NCBI RefSeq assembly: GCF_000308535.1
Contig: NZ_BAFW01000013.1
Location: 1-56,995 of the forward strand
DNA length: 56,995 bases
From: Nocardia cerradoensis NBRC 101014
GTDB taxonomy: Bacteria; Actinomycetota; Actinomycetes; Mycobacteriales; Mycobacteriaceae
Reading direction: 5' to 3'
Shown here: in pieces, positions 39,854 to 49,413 of the stretch
How positions within the stretch are numbered: the first letter of the stretch is position 1
How the letters are laid out: the number at the start of each line of letters is the position of its first letter
Translations under genes and position numbers: made by a program
The notes under the pieces: model-generated
What the model saw: the letters and a program-made list of their open reading frames with translations, nothing else
What the model was told of the DNA's origin: nothing
The model's database searches: none

Positions 39854-40642
39854 TCAGCGCAGCTCGTCCACGCGTCGCCGCGCCTGCTCGAGGTCCGCGT
39901 CGGCTCGTCGCAACGCCGCCTCGGCGGATTCCACCCCCGCGGCGGCGAATCGGCGAGCTTCCTCGGCCTGTGCGAGCTCGTCGCGCAGCGCCGTGATCCG
40001 CTCGTCCAGGGCGGCCACGTCGGAGCGTTGCCGCTCGAGCTCGGCCGCGGCCGAATCTCGTTCCGCGCGAGCGGCTTCCAGAGCTTCCCGGGCGGCAGCC
40101 GCCTCGTCGGCACCGGTGTCGGCGGGTTCCTCGCTCTCCTCGTCGGGGACGGCCGCCAAGGCGGGCCCGGCCGGGCCGAAACCGGCGTAGTCGACCGCGG
40201 CGGCCAGCACGCCGGCACGAACCTGGTCGGTGACCTCCGGATCGGCCAGCGCCGCGTTGAGAGTCTGCGCGACCGCGCGCAACACGGGTTCGGTGAGATT
40301 CTTGCCGGCGTCGGAGGCGAGGCGAGCGGCCTTGTCCGTCAACGCGTTCACCGCTTTGCGGCGTTGGTCGGCGAGGGTGCGCATCCGCTCGGCCGACAGG
40401 GTGCGCTGCGCCTCGCGCAACGCCTCGCCGAGATCCAGCAGTGCCCCCAATTCCTGGGTTGCCTTGTGCGCCAGTAGATTCACCGCCCACGCCGCGACGG
40501 TCGGTCGCCGCAGCCGCGATATCGCCGTGGCCAGCTGTTTATCGCCGTTCGCGCGCGCGGTGCGGGCCGCGTCATCACGAGCGGCCACGAATTCGGCGGG
40601 GTCGAGGGCGTAGAGCTCTGCGGTTGTCTGCTCGAGCTTCAT
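39854..40642 (-). CDS. Coiled-coil protein of unknown function
   Basis: A 262-residue protein from ATG 40642, giving MKLEQTTAELYALDPAEF; the open frame reaches 40780 but the extra part looks antisense to the micro-ORF. Residues 1-150 are helical with TVAAWAVNLLAHK and LADQRRKAVNAL; residues about 175-262 are a charged Ala/Glu/Arg coiled coil with heptads. There is no signal or membrane segment. I recognise the layout from conserved actinobacterial proteins without a known role. The promoter region faces the plus-strand micro-ORF at 40734. Confidence 0.8.
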   Translation of the reverse strand: MKLEQTTAELYALDPAEFVAARDDAARTARANGDKQLATAISRLRRPTVAAWAVNLLAHKATQELGALLDLGEALREAQRTLSAERMRTLADQRRKAVNALTDKAARLASDAGKNLTEPVLRAVAQTLNAALADPEVTDQVRAGVLAAAVDYAGFGPAGPALAAVPDEESEEPADTGADEAAAAREALEAARAERDSAAAELERQRSDVAALDERITALRDELAQAEEARRFAAAGVESAEAALRRADADLEQARRRVDELR

Positions 40643-40733
40643 GCTGCAGAGCGTAACGATTCGGGCGAGGATATCGACTACAGATCGCGCGTGTGCGGCT
40701 GCACCCGCGGATTGTCGAAAGGTGTATCGGATC

Positions 40734-40832
40734 GTGAATTCCTTCGGGCTCCTGCTACTCAACCATCTGCTCCCCAGCATCGTGAACTATTCGCTGATGG
40801 GTTTGTACGGCCTGCACTCGCTGCACATGTGA
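40734..40832 (+). CDS. Possible 32-residue hydrophobic micro-protein
   Basis: A GTG ORF of 33 codons including stop, with LLLLNHLLPSIVNY and a Leu/His/Gly-rich tail. A GAAAGG box lies 11 bases upstream, longer than ideal. Its stop is followed 7 bases later by a GC hairpin, which supports a real short transcript. Residues 1-27 resemble the start of the repeat peptide at 33917 (Ser3, aromatic 4, Leu7-9, Tyr19, Leu24 aligned without gaps), though hydrophobic composition could explain part of this. Confidence 0.4.
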   Translation: MNSFGLLLLNHLLPSIVNYSLMGLYGLHSLHM

Positions 40833-40839
40833 GGCAGGA

Positions 40840-40857
40840 CCCGCCCGGCAGGGCGGG
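40840..40857 (+). terminator. GC hairpin after the micro-ORF
   Basis: CCCGCCC-GGCA-GGGCGGG, 7 bp with a 4-base loop, before the lipoprotein gene. Confidence 0.6.
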
Positions 40858-40918
40858 CGGGTATCCTCCCCAGCACGTTCGCCATAGGTGAGCGGCTCGG
40901 CGAGAAAGGTTTTCGTAG

Positions 40919-41437
40919 GTGAAGTTCGCAGGACCGAGACCGGTCAAGGGTCTCGTGCTGGCGCTCATGGCGGTCGCCGCCCTGACTGTGACCGGCTGTT
41001 CGATGTTTTCCGATGCGGCAAAATCCGATACCGCCCGCGCGAAGGTCGGTGACTGCATCAATGTGCTGGAGGGATCGCCCGCAGATTCCAAGACCGAGCC
41101 GGTGGACTGCTCCTCGGCCAAGGCCGTCTACACGGTGAAATCGACCTCCGACAAGAAGCAGGACTGCGGGACCGAATACTCCTCGTACGAGGAGACCTTC
41201 AACGGCGGTACCACCGCATTCCTGTGCCTGGCGCCCAACCTCAAACAGGGCAACTGCTATCACGAGGACAAGACGACCGGATACTCCTATGCCGAATGCG
41301 ACTCGGCGGAGGCGACGGTCAAGGTCGTGAAGCGGGTCGACGGTCAGAACGACGAATTCCTGTGCGACGCGAATTCGACCTTCCTGACGCTCTCGGAGCC
41401 CAAGACCACGTTCTGTCTGGCCAACCCCAAGAGTTGA
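40919..41437 (+). CDS. LppU-like cysteine-rich lipoprotein
   Basis: A 172-residue lipoprotein: basic N-terminus, hydrophobic stretch and lipobox TVTGC with the acylated Cys27. The mature part has an even series of cysteines (for example GDCINV, VDCSS, DCGTEY, FLCLAP, NCYHED, ECDSA, LCDANS, FCLANP) that can form four disulfides, the pattern of the SCO3897/LppU group. No biochemical function is known. Start GTG 40919 preceded by GAGAAAGG. Confidence 0.85.
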   Translation: MKFAGPRPVKGLVLALMAVAALTVTGCSMFSDAAKSDTARAKVGDCINVLEGSPADSKTEPVDCSSAKAVYTVKSTSDKKQDCGTEYSSYEETFNGGTTAFLCLAPNLKQGNCYHEDKTTGYSYAECDSAEATVKVVKRVDGQNDEFLCDANSTFLTLSEPKTTFCLANPKS

Positions 41438-41475
41438 GCCCGCGGTCGCCAGGCGCGCCCGCTGTCAGCCGCGGG

Positions 41476-43830
41476 TCACGACTCGACCAGTGCCACCGAC
41501 GCGATCCGGTGCAAGGTGAAGTGCCGGATCGCGCCGGTGTCCGGATCGGTCGCATCCAGCTGACCGCCGGCCACCCGCACCGGTTCCACGATGCGCTGGG
41601 TGGCCACGCCCTGGGCGTCCACGTAACCGATGTGGACCGGGCGGCGCACCCGTACCGCCAGTTGCAGCAGTGCCAGCGTGGCCGCGGTACTCGTGCGGGT
41701 GCCGTCGCTGCGGACGCGCTGCCCGGACCGGCTGCGGGCGGCCTTCTCCCCGGCGCGTAGTTCGCCCACCAGCAGCCGCAGTTGTTCGGCACTGGGCGGG
41801 GTGGGCCGCCAGGCGTGGCGTTCGTTCGGGCGGGTGGACAGCCGCGCTCCACGGGGGCGCAGATCCACGATCGCCCCCGACGAATCCTCGCCGGCCGGGC
41901 TGAACCCCGCCGCGCGCAGCCGCTCCAGCACCTCGCCCAGCGGCGCCTGCGAGATCGCCACCGTCGGCGCCACCGCCCGCAGCGCCAGCTCTGCTGCCAC
42001 GGGCGCGGCCAGCACCTCGGCCAGCAGCGCCGGATCCTCACTGCGCACGAACGATTGCGCCATCCCGGCGCGCAAGCGCCCGTGCCGGCGTGCCACATCG
42101 TCGATCAGATAGGTCAGCGATTGCGGGACCGGGGTGCGCGAATGGGCGGTGAACAGCTGATGCAGTTCGGCGGCGGTCATGCCGGCGTCGAGCGCGCGCC
42201 GCACCGATCCTTCGCCGATGCGGTAGACGGTGGCCGCGCCCGCCGATTCGATATCGGCGACCAGGGCGATGCGCTCCCGCAGTTCCGGCACGAGCGGTCC
42301 CGGGGCGACCACGGTCAGATCGGCTTGGACGAGTACGTGATCGACCGGTTCGGGCAGCGCCGCGTCCATTTCGGCCTCGGCGTCGGCGACGGTACCGTGC
42401 AGCAGCGCCCGGCCCGCGGAGGTCAGCGCGCCGCGGCCGACGATGCCCAGCGCCGCCGCCTCCGACAGCGTGCGCTCGACCGCCTCGATGCGGAAATGTC
42501 TGCGCCGCCGCGGCATTCGCCAGCTGAGCACGCGCGCCACATCGGCGGCCGTGATCGCCGTACCCGGAGGAAACTCCGCGGTCACCGCCAGAATCGCGCG
42601 CCGATCCGGGACCGCGTGAGCCGTGCGCAGCTCCGCCGAGAGGGCGGCCAGCGGTTTGTCGTTCACATCGCGCAGGCCGATCATCCAGGGGAATCGGTCC
42701 AGCTCCAGCCAGGCGTGCGCGAGCACCGCCCATCGGCGCGCCGCCGGGCCCTCCAGCCAGCCGTCCGAGGCGATCGTGGGCGCCCAGTAATCCTCACCGG
42801 CGTCGTTGTCCGGTTCAGGCTCGGGAATTCCCTTGTCCAGCAACCGGGCTGCGGCCAGCACCTCCACGAGCAGCCCTACCCGGACCTCGTCGAGTCCGGT
42901 CTGTTTGGCGATGCGCCGCAGTTCCCGCACACCCAGGCCGCCCGCGCGCAGCACCGGCGCCGGCACCTGGGAGAGCACCTCGAGGATGTCGCCGGCGTGG
43001 CGCAGCAACTCGCCGACCTCACCGGCGGCCGCGGCGTTCACATCGGCGGCGGAGTGCTCGCGGGTCTGCGGGTGCGGGGGTGTGAGCACATGGGGATCGG
43101 TGACCGGCTCGCGCCGCAGCACCTGGCCGACGGCCGGCGGGAGTTCGACCGTCTCGTCGTCGATCCAGATCAAGAGCCGGCGGGCCAGCAGCCGCTGGAT
43201 GGGCCGTTCCGGATCGGTGCCGGGCGCCGCGTCGCGAGTGCGGCCGCGGGGGCCGGTGGTCGCCAGCTTGTCGAGCAGAGCGCGTTCCGCGCCGCCGATC
43301 TCGCGCAGCGCCGTCTCGATCTCGGGTTCGGTCAGTGCGTCGGGGAGTTCCGTGGTGGCGCCCATCTGCCACGGCAGTGTCTCGGGCGCGGCGGCCACGA
43401 CGAACAGATCGTCGGTGCCCCACACCAGCGCGCGCTCGATCAGGCGCGCGAGCGCGGTGTCGACGGCCGCGGCGGAGACCCGATCGGCGAGCAGTTCGTG
43501 CAGGCGCGCGCGGGGCAGCGGCCGCTCCTGGCGACCACCGCCGAATGCGTTGTGCGCGGCGAGGGTTTCGATCACGGCGAACTCGAGTGTGTTCAGATCG
43601 TCGGCGGCGCGCAGTACCGACGCCCGCTGTTCCGCGCGGGCGGCCAGGACGGTCATCGAACCGGGCAACGGCACGGCGAGGTCGGGGCGCAAACCCAGGA
43701 GCCGGACGAGATCGTCGTCGCCGCGGGAGCTCAGCCAGTCGGTGAGTGTGCCGAGCTCGGGGGGTCCGGCGTCGGCCCCGGAATGCGTCCCGGCGCCGTC
43801 GTCGGAGGCTCGGGCATCGGTCGTGGTCAT
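41476..43830 (-). CDS. Helicase-associated (XPB-like N-terminal/Helicase_C_3) domain protein, Rv0862c-like
   Basis: A 784-residue cytoplasmic protein. The N-terminus [20 protein letters not shown], then [10 protein letters not shown] and [20 protein letters not shown] is typical of actinobacterial proteins annotated with a helicase C-terminal or XPB/Ssl2-like domain. Winged-helix-like segments repeat, and the C-terminus ends with a WYL-like strand pair ([45 protein letters not shown]). There is no Walker A or DEAD motif, so it is not itself an ATPase helicase. With the XPB gene at 35911 it makes a conserved pair (Rv0861c/Rv0862c). ATG 43830 gives the family start. Confidence 0.88.
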   Translation of the reverse strand: MTTTDARASDDGAGTHSGADAGPPELGTLTDWLSSRGDDDLVRLLGLRPDLAVPLPGSMTVLAARAEQRASVLRAADDLNTLEFAVIETLAAHNAFGGGRQERPLPRARLHELLADRVSAAAVDTALARLIERALVWGTDDLFVVAAAPETLPWQMGATTELPDALTEPEIETALREIGGAERALLDKLATTGPRGRTRDAAPGTDPERPIQRLLARRLLIWIDDETVELPPAVGQVLRREPVTDPHVLTPPHPQTREHSAADVNAAAAGEVGELLRHAGDILEVLSQVPAPVLRAGGLGVRELRRIAKQTGLDEVRVGLLVEVLAAARLLDKGIPEPEPDNDAGEDYWAPTIASDGWLEGPAARRWAVLAHAWLELDRFPWMIGLRDVNDKPLAALSAELRTAHAVPDRRAILAVTAEFPPGTAITAADVARVLSWRMPRRRRHFRIEAVERTLSEAAALGIVGRGALTSAGRALLHGTVADAEAEMDAALPEPVDHVLVQADLTVVAPGPLVPELRERIALVADIESAGAATVYRIGEGSVRRALDAGMTAAELHQLFTAHSRTPVPQSLTYLIDDVARRHGRLRAGMAQSFVRSEDPALLAEVLAAPVAAELALRAVAPTVAISQAPLGEVLERLRAAGFSPAGEDSSGAIVDLRPRGARLSTRPNERHAWRPTPPSAEQLRLLVGELRAGEKAARSRSGQRVRSDGTRTSTAATLALLQLAVRVRRPVHIGYVDAQGVATQRIVEPVRVAGGQLDATDPDTGAIRHFTLHRIASVALVES

Positions 43831-43874
43831 CCAATCCAGACTACGGCGAGCGAACATGCCAGAATGAGGCCGTG

Positions 43875-44060
43875 GTGAACAAATCGAAGAAACCCTACGT
43901 CGACAACGGCTGGCCCCAGGTGGACCACGGTGACCACGCGGTCACCGAATTGTCGTCGACCCGTTCCGGTGGCCTGTCGCCCTACGGCGAGGACACCGAG
44001 TTTCCGGTGCCGGCTGACACCCTGCCCTACGTGCATCCGCACACGGTGGTCAACCGCTGA
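43875..44060 (+). CDS. Small conserved actinobacterial protein (Rv0863-like)
   Basis: A 61-residue protein: [20 protein letters not shown], then acidic middle and [14 protein letters not shown] end. This layout recurs beside Rv0862c-like genes in mycobacteria; no function is known. GTG 43875 is chosen over the adjacent GTG 43872 because a GAGG box is 5 bases upstream. It is divergent from the helicase-like gene and ends before a strong terminator. Confidence 0.8.
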   Translation: MNKSKKPYVDNGWPQVDHGDHAVTELSSTRSGGLSPYGEDTEFPVPADTLPYVHPHTVVNR

Positions 44061-44073
44061 CGCGAACACGAAG

Positions 44074-44110
44074 AAGGCCCGCGTTCCTGTGACAGGAGTG
44101 CGGGCCTTTT
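44074..44110 (+). terminator. Intrinsic terminator of the small Rv0863-like gene
   Basis: AAGGCCCGC/GCGGGCCTT stem with an inner TCCTG/CAGGA stem and a following T-run. Confidence 0.92.
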
Positions 44111-44159
44111 TCGTGTCCGGACTTCGTATTCAGCCCGCACGATGCATGGCCCGGGAAAC

Positions 44160-44199
44160 GCAGGGAAGGCCCGCATCGCGAGATGCGGGCCTTCCCTGC
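44160..44199 (-). terminator. 18-bp hairpin terminating rpf
   Basis: A perfect 18-bp stem (GCAGGGAAGGCCCGCATC and complement) with loop GCGA lies 22 bases beyond the rpf stop on the minus strand. Confidence 0.88.
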
Positions 44200-44221
44200 A
44201 GGGGGAAACCATGTGAGTGGT

Positions 44222-45080
<859 letters not shown>

Positions 45081-45347
45081 GTACCCGCGGGGCGAGGCTC
45101 GGTGCGGCGGGCCGGTGGTGCCGGGATGTCCCGGCTGCGATAGACGGTACGACGATCCGGCTGAAAAATCACTATTTGGTAACCGGCGTGTATGGCCGGT
45201 CGTGCTGTGCCGCAAGACCTTACGAATCCGCGTCTGTGCAGGTGAGTGCGGCGTGTCACCTTCGAGTGCGGGTCGTGACCGTGGCGTTATCGCGTCGTTA
45301 TGTGATGAAGGTCACATGTGTAATCGCCCGGCGTGTTGGGGAAACGC

Positions 45348-45581
45348 TCAGCGCGCGCGCCGGCCCGACCAGAGCGCGAACGCGATCGCGAGCAGCAGGC
45401 CGAGCGGAGTCGCCGCCATCGCCACCAGATAGAGCCACAGCGGCGGATCCCCGTCGGTCAGGATCGGCGTGAGGAAAATGGCGACGATCGCGAGCACGCC
45501 GACCGCGAACAGGCCCACGGCCACCCGCAACAGCACGTCGCTGGAGCCCCGGGGTGTGCGGGGCGAGGAGGAGTCCGGCAT
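45348..45581 (-). CDS. Small two-helix membrane protein (Rv0870c-like position)
   Basis: A 77-residue protein with a short polar start MPDSSSPRTPRGSS and two membrane helices (about 16-38 and 48-70), ending ALWSGRRAR. No domain recognised. ATG 45581 has a TACGGT element 6 bases upstream and no ribosome-binding site, suggesting a leaderless mRNA. It lies between rpf and the cold-shock gene, as in mycobacteria. Confidence 0.75.
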   Translation of the reverse strand: MPDSSSPRTPRGSSDVLLRVAVGLFAVGVLAIVAIFLTPILTDGDPPLWLYLVAMAATPLGLLLAIAFALWSGRRAR

Positions 45582-45787
45582 GGGTGCACCGTAAAACGGA
45601 TGTGCTTGCCTTATCCCCACCGGGGTAGACTCGAACCAATCGCGTCCTGCATCGCTGTGTGGGGCGCGTTCTTTTCGCACAGAGATAGGTTCCGGCGTTC
45701 TGCCGGGACCTACGTCCGTGTCCGGGGTCGTTCGCCGTCCCGCCGGATCCGGACGGACCGGACAACGATGACGAACGGGTGAGCGCA

Positions 45788-46216
45788 GTGCCGACCGGCA
45801 AGGTGAAGTGGTACGACGTCGACAAGGGCTTCGGCTTCCTTTCCCAGGATGAGGGCGAGGACGTCTATGTTCGGTCGTCCGCCTTGCCCAAGGGTGTCGA
45901 TGCGCTCAAGCCCGGCCAGCGCGTGGAGTTCGGGATGGCCGCCGGTCGCCGCGGCCCGCAGGCGCTGAGCCTGAAGCTGCTGGAGCCGCTGCCCTCGGTG
46001 CGCACCGCGCAGGGCCGCAACGACCGCGTCCGCAAGGAGGCTCCGGCTCATCCGCGCAAGGCACCCGACGACCTGCACGGCATGATCGAGGACATGATCA
46101 CCCTGCTGGAGGCGACGGTGCAGCCGGAGCTCCGCAAGGGCAAGTACCCCGACCGCAAGACCGCGCAGCGGATCGCCGAAGTGGTGCGCGGGGTGGCCCG
46201 CGAACTCGATCACTGA
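45788..46216 (+). CDS. cspB: Cold-shock-domain protein (CspB-like) with C-terminal extension
   Basis: A 142-residue protein. Residues 1-68 are a cold-shock domain: [16 protein letters not shown] (RNP1), DVYVRSSAL (RNP2), [10 protein letters not shown]. The C-terminal 70 residues are basic and helical ([18 protein letters not shown]), an extension shared with M. tuberculosis Rv0871. It is expected to bind single-stranded RNA/DNA. GTG 45788 gives the family-like start [12 protein letters not shown] 45779 would add three residues. Confidence 0.92.
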   Translation: MPTGKVKWYDVDKGFGFLSQDEGEDVYVRSSALPKGVDALKPGQRVEFGMAAGRRGPQALSLKLLEPLPSVRTAQGRNDRVRKEAPAHPRKAPDDLHGMIEDMITLLEATVQPELRKGKYPDRKTAQRIAEVVRGVARELDH

Positions 46217-46250
46217 GTTCGCGAGCACCGCATTCGCGAGCGGGCCGCGG

Positions 46251-46790
46251 TCACGCGGCCTTGATCGACCACGCCTGATACGGCGAGAAGGCTTCGTTGC
46301 CGGCCTCGTCGCGCACGAGCAGCAGCAGCTGCACCTCGACGCCGATCAGGCGCAGGTTCGGTTCGGGATGGCTGTCCACCGTCACGGCCCGGGTGCCCTG
46401 TGGGTAGTCCCGGTACGACGCCAGGTGCTGCACGGTCTTACCCGTATTGTCGATCTGCTGGTACTCCAGCACCATCACCCAGGGCGCGTCGGCGATATGC
46501 CGCGGTAGCGACAGCTGCACCGGGTAGCCCAGCGGCGGATTCAGTTCCGCGGTGATCTCGGTGCGCTTGCAGTCGGGGGAGACGCGGCCGTGCGGATCCG
46601 GTTCGCCGATCGTGCAGTACAGATAGGGCGGAACCGTGACGGTTCTGCCGTGCGCGTAGGCGGTGACCGTGGGATCCGCCTCGTGCGCGTTGTGCACCGC
46701 CACCGCCACGATGCCGGCGACGGCCGCGGCGACGACCAGAACTGCCGCCAGGGCCAGCGCGAGGATCGTGCGGGTGCTGGGCTTGGTCAC
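46251..46790 (-). CDS. DUF2771 family membrane-anchored protein
   Basis: A 179-residue protein with one N-terminal membrane helix (about 8-33) and an outward beta-rich domain containing VPPYLYCTIGEP, ELNPPLGYPVQLSLP and ADAPWVMVLEYQ, typical of DUF2771 in Mycobacteriales. Two cysteines (C60, C75) may form a disulfide. The GTG overlaps the stop of the upstream MFS gene by 4 bases, so they form one transcript. Function unknown. Confidence 0.85.
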   Translation of the reverse strand: MTKPSTRTILALALAAVLVVAAAVAGIVAVAVHNAHEADPTVTAYAHGRTVTVPPYLYCTIGEPDPHGRVSPDCKRTEITAELNPPLGYPVQLSLPRHIADAPWVMVLEYQQIDNTGKTVQHLASYRDYPQGTRAVTVDSHPEPNLRLIGVEVQLLLLVRDEAGNEAFSPYQAWSIKAA

Positions 46791-48526
46791 TGTGGCTGAT
46801 TTCCTGTCGCTAGGGGGACTTCCTGTTTGACGTGCTGCGGACGGTTACCGCCCAATCCGGGGAGCAGCGAATGCCCACGGTAGCTCACGAACGTCTGCGC
46901 CAAACCGAGCGCCAGGACCGCCGTGACCACCGCGAAACCCTCCCAGTACACGGTCGGCAGCAGCACGCCGCCGGCGCCGCCGACCACCCAGGACAGCTGC
47001 AGTACCGTTTCCGAGCGCCCGAATCCGGAGGCGATCGATTCCGGCGGCAGATCGTCCTGGATCGAGGCGTCCAGCGAGACCTTGGCCAGTGCGCTGGCAC
47101 AGGCCGCCACCAGCGCGGCGACTGCCGCGCCGATCAGATTGTCGAGCAGCATCGCGACGACCGCGACGGCAGTGCACGCCGCGGTGCACTCCACCACGAT
47201 CAGCGACGGCCGGCCCAGTTTCAGCCGGGCGCCGGTCGCGTTGCCGGCGAAGTTGCCGATCGCCGCGGCCGCGCCCACCAGCCCCAGCATCGCGGCCTGC
47301 TGCACCGGGCGGTGTTCGGTCGATTTCGCGACGAAGGCCACATAGAAGGTGAGGAAGCCGGTCAGCACCCGGATCGCGCTGTTGCCCCACAGCCCGGTGA
47401 CCACCGACCGGCCCAGCGGCTGCCGGCGCCGGCTGGGTTTCACCGTCGATTTCTCGCCGCGGTCCAGCACTTCGGTGCCGCCGTCGCGGTTGTGGTAGCC
47501 GAGGGTCGCCGGCACCTCACCCTCGGTGACCTCGACCCAGGACGGAATGCGCAGGCTCAGATAGGCCCCGGCCGCCGCGATCAGGGCCGCGAACACCAGG
47601 GCGCCGACGGACCCGGCCACCGCGGCGACCGCTCCGGCCACCGCGCCCGCACCGAGCGTCCCGCCGACCAGGCCGAAGACGGTGAGCCGGGAATTGGTGC
47701 GGACCAGATCGATTCCGGGTGGCAGCACCCGTGGCGTCACCGCGCTCTTGAGCACCGCGAACGATTTGCTCGAGATCATCATGCACAGCGCCAGCGGATA
47801 CAGCGCCCAGCTGTCGAAATTGAAGATCAGCAGGATCGCGAAGACCACCCGGATCGCGAACGAGGCCGACAGCGCGAGTCTGCGCCCGCGTTGCAGCCGG
47901 TCCAGCAGCGGGCCGATCAGCGGCGCGATCACCGCGAACGGCGCGATCGTGATCAGCAGATACAGCGCCACCTTGGTCTTGGATTCGGCGGTGGCACTGG
48001 CGAAGAACAGCGTATTGGCCAGCGCCACCGCGATCGCGGCGTCGAGGGCGAAGTTGGCCATCGTCGCGTAAACGAGTGCGGTGAGCCCGGATTCGCCCGC
48101 GCCGTCGGCCCGCGCCGCGCGCTGGAAGGTGTGGAAACCCTTCTCGGTGAGGTCCCTGGTGCGCATCGCCATGACTCGCGTCACCGTCATCTTGCGAGGG
48201 ACACGGTGGCGTTCGGCGATTTTCGCGTCCTTGGGCCGGGGGCGCTCGGCCGCGCTCGGGGCCTCGGACGCCTCGCCGGAACGCTGGTCGCTGTGCGATC
48301 CGCGTGGGGGGAGTGCCCGTGGCGGTTCGCCCGATGCCATGCGCCGGGTCACGAATTCGGGCACGTCCGGTTCACCATTGCGGCGCGGCAGCGGAGGCAG
48401 CGGCGTGGACGACGGGGCGTTCGGGGGCGGATACCGGTCGTAGCCGGGATGCCGCCGGGTATCGGGATACTCCTCGCCGTCCCACGGACCGGGTTCGGTG
48501 CCGGAGGGTTCGCGGGAGGCAGTCAC
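46787..48526 (-). CDS. MFS-type transporter with long disordered N-terminus (Rv0876c-like)
   Basis: A 579-residue protein. Residues 1-110 are Pro/Arg/Glu-rich and disordered; about 12 membrane helices follow, from about residue 125 to 555, with the loop LIGPLLDRLQRGRRLAL like the MFS 2-3 loop and a second half starting near LLGNSAIRVL-type sequence (VTGLWGNSAIRVLTGFLTFY). The substrate is unknown. GTG 48526 is chosen for its GAGAG box; GTG 48544 is possible. Coupled to the DUF2771 gene by a 4-base overlap. Confidence 0.88.
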   Translation of the reverse strand: MTASREPSGTEPGPWDGEEYPDTRRHPGYDRYPPPNAPSSTPLPPLPRRNGEPDVPEFVTRRMASGEPPRALPPRGSHSDQRSGEASEAPSAAERPRPKDAKIAERHRVPRKMTVTRVMAMRTRDLTEKGFHTFQRAARADGAGESGLTALVYATMANFALDAAIAVALANTLFFASATAESKTKVALYLLITIAPFAVIAPLIGPLLDRLQRGRRLALSASFAIRVVFAILLIFNFDSWALYPLALCMMISSKSFAVLKSAVTPRVLPPGIDLVRTNSRLTVFGLVGGTLGAGAVAGAVAAVAGSVGALVFAALIAAAGAYLSLRIPSWVEVTEGEVPATLGYHNRDGGTEVLDRGEKSTVKPSRRRQPLGRSVVTGLWGNSAIRVLTGFLTFYVAFVAKSTEHRPVQQAAMLGLVGAAAAIGNFAGNATGARLKLGRPSLIVVECTAACTAVAVVAMLLDNLIGAAVAALVAACASALAKVSLDASIQDDLPPESIASGFGRSETVLQLSWVVGGAGGVLLPTVYWEGFAVVTAVLALGLAQTFVSYRGHSLLPGLGGNRPQHVKQEVPLATGNQPQ

Positions 48527-48616
48527 GATTCGATTCTCTCGCACTCGGTCGGCGCGTGGACATCGGCCGTGCTGTGATCCGATGCGTGTCGGCCGCCGTC
48601 GTGGCGACCGTCGCGC

Positions 48617-49396
48617 TCACATCGGGACGAATCGGACCTCGAACAGGGTGGGCCAGTACTTTCCGGTGATCAGGAAGCGGTCGGTGCCGGGGATCTGGGC
48701 GATGCCGTTGAGGACGTCGGCGCCCGTGCGCTCGGTGGGGCGCAGCAGGCCGCCGGCCTCGATCTCGGCCAGTACCGCGCCGCTGACCGGATCGATGTGC
48801 AGGATCTGATCGGTCGGCCACACGTTGGCGTAGATCGAACCGTCTGCGGCGCAATCGAGTTCGTTGAGCCGGGCGTCGTGATGGCTGGTGAGCCGGATCG
48901 TGCCGGTCGTCGCGAAGGTGGCGGGATCGCGGAAGGTGAGGGTGTCGCTGCCGTTGCTCATCACCAAGTGGTCGCCGCGGGCGCACAGACCCCAGCCTTC
49001 GCCGTCGTAGTGGACGCGGCGGCGTTCGGCGAGTGTGCGCGGATCGCGGGCGAAGGCGGTCTCGTCCTTCCAGGTGAGTTGCCAGACGGTGTCCCCGGCG
49101 CGGGTGACGCCCTCGCCGAAGTAGTCGCCGGGGAGTGTCGCGGCGGCGATCGGCGCGCCGGTGGCGAGATCGGTGGCCCGCACTCCGGAGTCGCCTTCCA
49201 TCCCGGTGCTCTCGTAGACAACCGTGCCGTCGACCTCCAGTCCCTCGGTGAACGCGGCGCGGTCGTGCGGCCGGGTGGCCACCACCTCGACCCGCAGGCG
49301 CGGAGTGTTGTCGGCGCGCTCACAGGCCGTGGCGGACAGCATTGTGGACGCCGCGATCAGCACTGCTGCGGCCGCCGCACGGCGTTGGCATTTCAT
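48617..49396 (-). CDS. Glutaminyl-peptide cyclotransferase, plant-type beta-propeller lipoprotein
   Basis: A 259-residue protein with lipobox SATAC (Cys25) and the propeller signature of the plant/bacterial QC family: AFTEGLEVDGTVVYESTGME near the N-terminus, DYFGEGVTRAGDTVWQLTW, YDGEGWGLCARGDHLVMSNG, LNELDCAADGSIYANVWPTD and VLNGIAQIPGTDRFLITGKYW. It would convert N-terminal glutamine of exported proteins to pyroglutamate. It is divergent from the DUF3027 gene, with 17 bases between the starts. Confidence 0.92.
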   Translation of the reverse strand: MKCQRRAAAAAVLIAASTMLSATACERADNTPRLRVEVVATRPHDRAAFTEGLEVDGTVVYESTGMEGDSGVRATDLATGAPIAAATLPGDYFGEGVTRAGDTVWQLTWKDETAFARDPRTLAERRRVHYDGEGWGLCARGDHLVMSNGSDTLTFRDPATFATTGTIRLTSHHDARLNELDCAADGSIYANVWPTDQILHIDPVSGAVLAEIEAGGLLRPTERTGADVLNGIAQIPGTDRFLITGKYWPTLFEVRFVPM

Positions 49397-49413
49397 ACGG
49401 CAAAATGTAGGAC

